DNA from: Halomonas alkalisoli
Lineage (GTDB): Bacteria; Pseudomonadota; Gammaproteobacteria; Pseudomonadales; Halomonadaceae
Length of the DNA: 64,000 bases
NCBI RefSeq assembly: GCF_021412585.1
Contig: NZ_JAKCMI010000041.1
Location: 62,001-126,000 of the forward strand
Reading direction: 5' to 3'
Shown here: positions 60,527 through 64,000 of the stretch, piece by piece
How positions within the stretch are numbered: position 1 is the stretch's first letter
How the letters are laid out: each line of letters begins with the position of its first letter
Notes under the pieces: generated by a model
Databases searched by the model: none
Told to the model about the DNA's origin: nothing
What the model saw: the letters and a program-made list of their open reading frames with translations, nothing else
Made by a program: the position numbers and the translations under genes

Positions 60527-61468
60527 TCAGCCCCCTTGGCCGAGGTCGAGGGCATCGATGTGATTCGCCTGACGCCTCGCCTGCTTCTCCTCGAGGCCGG
60601 TAAAGTCGAACAGGTCGCGGTCCGCCAGCTGCGAAGGGGCCACGTTGGTCACCGCCTTGAACATGGTCTCGAGCCGGCCAGGGTGCTTGGCTTCCCATTC
60701 GGCCAGCATCTCCTTGACCACCTGGCGCTGAAGATTGGGCTGTGAACCGCACAGGTTGCAGGGAATGATGGGGAACTGCATCAGCCGGGCAAACTCGGCG
60801 ATATCGGCCTCGCGACAATAGGCCAGCGGGCGAATGAGGATATTCTTGCCATCATCGGACAGCAGCTTGGGCGGCATGGCCTTGAGGCTGCCACCGAAGA
60901 AGAGGTTGAGAAACAGCGTCTCGAGTATGTCCTCACGGTGATGCCCCAGGGCAATCTTGGTGGCACCGATCTCCTCGGCGAAGCCGTAGAGCGAGCCACG
61001 CCGCAGTCGCGAGCAGAGCGCACAGGTGGTCTTGCCCTCCGGCGTCTTCTCCCTGACCACCGAATAGGTGTCACGCTCGAGAATATGGTAGTCGATGCCG
61101 ATGGCGTCCAGGTAGCGCGGCAATACATGCTCGGGAAAGCCGGGCTGCTTCTGGTCGAGGTTGACTGCCACCAGGGAGAAATTCACTGGCGCGTTGCGCT
61201 GCAGGTTGCGAAGTATCTCCAGCAGCGTGTAGCTATCCTTGCCACCGGAAAGGCAAACCATCACCCGGTCGCCCTCATGGATCATGCCGTAGTCGATGAT
61301 GGCATTGCCTGCCTGGCGACGCAGGCGCTTTTGCAGCTTGTTGAACTCCCGCCGGGCCTTGGCATCCAGGCCATCCAGCGGAGAGCCGGACTCATCTGCA
61401 GAAGGGAGTGAGGGCCTGTCTGAGTGGCCCTGCAGGGCGAGTGGGTCGATTGTCATGGCGTCTTGCAT
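60527..61468 (-). CDS. ttcA: tRNA 2-thiocytidine(32) synthetase TtcA
   Basis: 313 residues from the ATG at 61468; no strong ribosome-binding site decides among nearby starts (61456 and 61519 are alternatives). The PP-loop motif SGGKDS lies at about residues 74-79. The conserved Cys pairs TTCALCSRLRRG and PCNLCGSQ hold the Fe-S cluster; LGHHREDILET is also typical. The enzyme thiolates C32 of several tRNAs using ATP. The convergent neighbour is anr. Confidence 0.93.
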   Translation of the reverse strand: MQDAMTIDPLALQGHSDRPSLPSADESGSPLDGLDAKARREFNKLQKRLRRQAGNAIIDYGMIHEGDRVMVCLSGGKDSYTLLEILRNLQRNAPVNFSLVAVNLDQKQPGFPEHVLPRYLDAIGIDYHILERDTYSVVREKTPEGKTTCALCSRLRRGSLYGFAEEIGATKIALGHHREDILETLFLNLFFGGSLKAMPPKLLSDDGKNILIRPLAYCREADIAEFARLMQFPIIPCNLCGSQPNLQRQVVKEMLAEWEAKHPGRLETMFKAVTNVAPSQLADRDLFDFTGLEEKQARRQANHIDALDLGQGG

Positions 61469-61559
61469 GGTCACGGCGCTGCCAGGGCGTGTGGTGGATA
61501 TCGGTGCCCATCCTACCATCGCCGCCCGCTACTGGCGACGCCCAGCCCTACCGGCACGG

Positions 61560-62189
61560 TCATGCCTCCCGCCGGGCCTGCATGGCCCCACGCTCCAGCT
61601 TCAGATACATCAGCGCCGTGGTTACGGCATCCCCCAGTGCGGTGTTACGCCCCATGACCGGCACTCCCAGCGCTTCCGCCACCGTATCGAAGCGAATCGT
61701 CGTCGGATCCGGCTCCATGGCACTGCGGCGGAGCTGGCGATGGTAGAGCTGGGCCACGTCGATCCCGCTGTTGGGCAGCTCGAAACCGAACCGTGGGCGT
61801 AGCTGGCGATTGAGAATGGCGAGGTCGAAATCGAGGTGCCAGCCCAACAATGGACGATTACCGATGAATTCCAGCAGCTTCGCCAGCGCCTCGCCGGGGC
61901 TCTCGCCGTCGTCAAGATCGATGCCACGCAGACCGTGAACGCGAATGGAGTCCCCCGTGAGCGAAGCGGGACGCCGGAGACGCAGGTCGAGCGACTCACT
62001 GGCCAGTACCCGGTCACCACGCACCTTCACGGCGGCGATGGAAACCGGCTCTGCCGTGCGGGTGTCGACGCCGGTGGTTTCACAGTCGATGGCGACCAGT
62101 TCATCGCCAGTATAAGGGTGAAACAGCCAGCCATATTCGCCGCTGGCGTGGCGGCGACGATCCTTGGCCCGACGCAATGCTCGAAGCAT
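61560..62189 (-). CDS. DnaQ-like 3'-5' exonuclease
   Basis: 209 residues. The DEDDh motifs are visible: Exo I AIDCETTGVD, Exo II GWHLDFDLAIL, and Exo III with NTALGDAVTTA in place of the usual H-x4-D (an Asp is present; the His appears to be replaced). The family is DNA polymerase III epsilon-like. A basic N-terminus (RALRRAKDRRRH) is unusual. AGGAGG precedes the ATG. It sits directly upstream of ttcA and downstream of the DUF294 gene, a pairing seen in pseudomonads and relatives. Confidence 0.85.
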   Translation of the reverse strand: MLRALRRAKDRRRHASGEYGWLFHPYTGDELVAIDCETTGVDTRTAEPVSIAAVKVRGDRVLASESLDLRLRRPASLTGDSIRVHGLRGIDLDDGESPGEALAKLLEFIGNRPLLGWHLDFDLAILNRQLRPRFGFELPNSGIDVAQLYHRQLRRSAMEPDPTTIRFDTVAEALGVPVMGRNTALGDAVTTALMYLKLERGAMQARREA

Positions 62190-62282
62190 GTAGCCTCCTG
62201 TTGTTATTCACGGGCTATCAACCCGTTGGTGACCAGCTATTGGCCTGTTACTGGCCTGCGCGCTACCCGATGTTCCGTTCTC

Positions 62283-64000
62283 TCAGGAGTACTCCAGGTG
62301 GTAGCGTTGTGACAGGCTCTGCTTGAATTCCTTGACGATATGCAGCGCTTCCCGCAGCAGGTCTCGCTCGAGCGACGACAGCTGCTGTACGACGACCCGG
62401 TCCGGGCTCGCATCGTCGGCACTGCCATCCAGGCGCTCCAGTTGCTGCTTGAGACGCAGCTCGGTAAACAGTGAGAGCGCCTCCGACAGATCCTCGGCAA
62501 CCCGCTCTTCCAGGCGCCCATCGGCGGCCAGCGCCTCCAGGCGCTCCAGGGTCGAGGTCGGCTTGATACGCCGCTCCAGCGCCATGGTCCGCACGCCGTG
62601 CACGATGGGAAAAATACCGCCCTTCTTGATGTCGATGCCGTGCTGGGGCTTCTTCAGCGAACCGAACAGCGTCAGCGGCGTGGAGAAGCGCAGCGCAGCA
62701 CGAGCAAAGTAGGAGAGCAGGATCTCGTCTCGGGAGCAGGCCGCGAACAGCGACTCTCGCACTCGGTCGAGCAGCGCCGGGTTGCCGGCTACGGCGTGGG
62801 AATCGAGCATGATGGCGAGCTTCATCAGGCTGTCACCGTCGCGGGCTCGGGCCCAGTGTGCGATACGTTCGCGCCACTGGGTCACACTGCCCACCCATTC
62901 GGGATTGGACACCATGATGTTGCCCGGGCATGGCGGGTAGCCCAGCTCGATCAGGGTCTCCGTGAGGCGCTGCATCTGGTCATTGACGTCAGGCCAGTCG
63001 AGGTCATCGGCGAGGATCAGCCCGTTGTCCTGATCGGTCTTGAGTATCTGCTCGCCACGCCCTTCGCTGCCCATCACCATCAGGCAGCTATCGCCGTGGT
63101 AGCGCTCATCGACCAGGAAACCCCAGGCCTTGGACATGATGCGGCCATTGAGTGCCGCCAGCAGGCCCATGGCAAAGCGAAGCTTGACCCCTTGGGCCAT
63201 CAGCGCCTTGACCAGCTCCGGCGTGCGATGGCTGGCACGGAACAGGGCATCGAGGCTGTCGGCCTGCTCCACCTGAAGGCTGACCACATAGCTACGGCTG
63301 GAGAAGTAGCTGAGCACATCGGTCAGCTCCACCACCCCGATCGGCCGCTCACTCTCCATGACCACGACCCGCTCCACCTTGAAGCGCGTCATCTTGACCA
63401 ACACCTCGAACAGATATTGATCGGGGCCCACCGTGACCAGCTCGAAGCTGGCGACCTCACGCACCGGGCTGGCCTGATCACGTCCCTCCAGCACCAGAGC
63501 ATTGAGCAGGTTGGTCTTGGTGACCATGCCGGCGCCCTGATCGCCGTCCACCAGCAGGCTATCGGCGTGGCTGTCATGCAGGGTGGTCACCGCATCGGCA
63601 ATGGTCGCTTCCCGGCCGACGCAGAGCGGTGTGCGCATGCACTCGCTGACCTTGGCGAGCATGAAGCCAGCCATGGTCACGCCGCCTTCGGCGCGCTGTT
63701 CGGTCAGCAGCCGCGCCTTGTGGGCCAGGGTCTGGCGGAAGAATTCGGCGAAGGGTGGAAATTCGTCGCACAGCTGCAGGAACAGCTTCTTGGGCAGCAG
63801 GTAGCACAGGCTCTCCTGCTCGGCGCGGAAGCGATAGCGGCTCTTGCCGTTGAGGATGCTGATGGCACCGAAGAGGTCGCCGGCAGTATAGTGGCCGATC
63901 CGTTCGCGAGCACCGGGCAGGGTGGTGTCCAGTTCGGCGACTTCACCCTTGTGAATGATGAAGACGTACTCGCCGGGCTGCCCGGTCTCGAGAATGATTT
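62283..64000 (-). CDS. cNMP-binding/CBS/DUF294 putative nucleotidyltransferase, 5' end cut by window
   Basis: The frame runs off the right edge, so the N-terminus is missing; about 572 codons are visible. The visible part starts with a cyclic-nucleotide-binding fold (LETGQPGEYVFIIHKGEV). A CBS pair (MRTPLCVGREATIADAV; PVREVASFELVTV), a DUF294 nucleotidyltransferase-like domain (GSEGRGEQILKTDQDNGLIL) and a C-terminal helical substrate-binding domain follow. The GSEGR-x8-DQDN motif resembles nucleotidyltransferase active sites. The reaction is unknown. It is probably cotranscribed with the DnaQ-like gene. Confidence 0.88.
   Translation of the reverse strand, partial: IILETGQPGEYVFIIHKGEVAELDTTLPGARERIGHYTAGDLFGAISILNGKSRYRFRAEQESLCYLLPKKLFLQLCDEFPPFAEFFRQTLAHKARLLTEQRAEGGVTMAGFMLAKVSECMRTPLCVGREATIADAVTTLHDSHADSLLVDGDQGAGMVTKTNLLNALVLEGRDQASPVREVASFELVTVGPDQYLFEVLVKMTRFKVERVVVMESERPIGVVELTDVLSYFSSRSYVVSLQVEQADSLDALFRASHRTPELVKALMAQGVKLRFAMGLLAALNGRIMSKAWGFLVDERYHGDSCLMVMGSEGRGEQILKTDQDNGLILADDLDWPDVNDQMQRLTETLIELGYPPCPGNIMVSNPEWVGSVTQWRERIAHWARARDGDSLMKLAIMLDSHAVAGNPALLDRVRESLFAACSRDEILLSYFARAALRFSTPLTLFGSLKKPQHGIDIKKGGIFPIVHGVRTMALERRIKPTSTLERLEALAADGRLEERVAEDLSEALSLFTELRLKQQLERLDGSADDASPDRVVVQQLSSLERDLLREALHIVKEFKQSLSQRYHLEYS

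Overview
This is a GC-rich gammaproteobacterial chromosome segment whose gene content and order fit a Halomonas-like (Halomonadaceae) organism: a multi-subunit Mrp-type cation/proton antiporter, an aa3/caa3-type oxidase with fused subunits I and III, a high-potential iron-sulfur protein, a cbb3 oxidase cluster ending in hemN and anr, and the yeaG-yeaH-spoVR stress operon. The genus is inferred from context; no database search was possible.

Layout. Positions 1-5307 (minus) hold most of an Mrp antiporter operon, cut at the left edge. Three tRNA-Leu(CAG) genes follow (5463-5833, plus). Next come a membrane-anchored NUC1-type nuclease, a stand-alone AsnC/RAM domain protein, the caa3-type oxidase genes (7320-11190, minus), a DUF2231 membrane protein, a CopD-like protein, an Ogt-type methyltransferase and a Tat-exported HiPIP. 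The spoVR, yeaH and prkA/yeaG genes occupy 13356-18154 (minus).

Positions 18710-45564 form an accessory locus of secreted and envelope proteins. It contains two giant paralogous exported proteins (about 1,800 and 1,870 residues), each with two VWA domains. It also encodes a transglutaminase-fold protein lacking the usual cysteine, a beta-propeller-like protein, two lipoproteins, a multi-pass membrane protein, a metzincin-motif protease and several unrecognised exported proteins. At its right end lie a periplasmic YedY-like domain protein, a PAS-containing histidine kinase and a LuxR-type response regulator. Four transcription units of this locus begin with the same about 19-bp box (CCCCTGCAAACGAACGGGG type), placed 19-20 bp upstream of a -10-like hexamer. 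I infer one regulon, probably controlled by the adjacent two-component system.

Right of it are fadH (minus), five tRNA genes (Asp x3, Val x2; minus), an alpha/beta hydrolase, and the complete ccoNOQP-ccoGHIS-TauE/SafE-hemN-anr series (49260-60391, plus). FNR/ANR-like boxes lie before hemN and anr. The window ends with ttcA, a DnaQ-like exonuclease and a cut DUF294/CBS/cNMP-binding protein (all minus).

How the parts work together: the window combines ion homeostasis (Mrp), two aerobic respiratory branches (caa3-type and oxygen-limited cbb3 with its ANR regulator), a stationary-phase stress operon, and a large uncharacterised exported system with its own candidate regulator.
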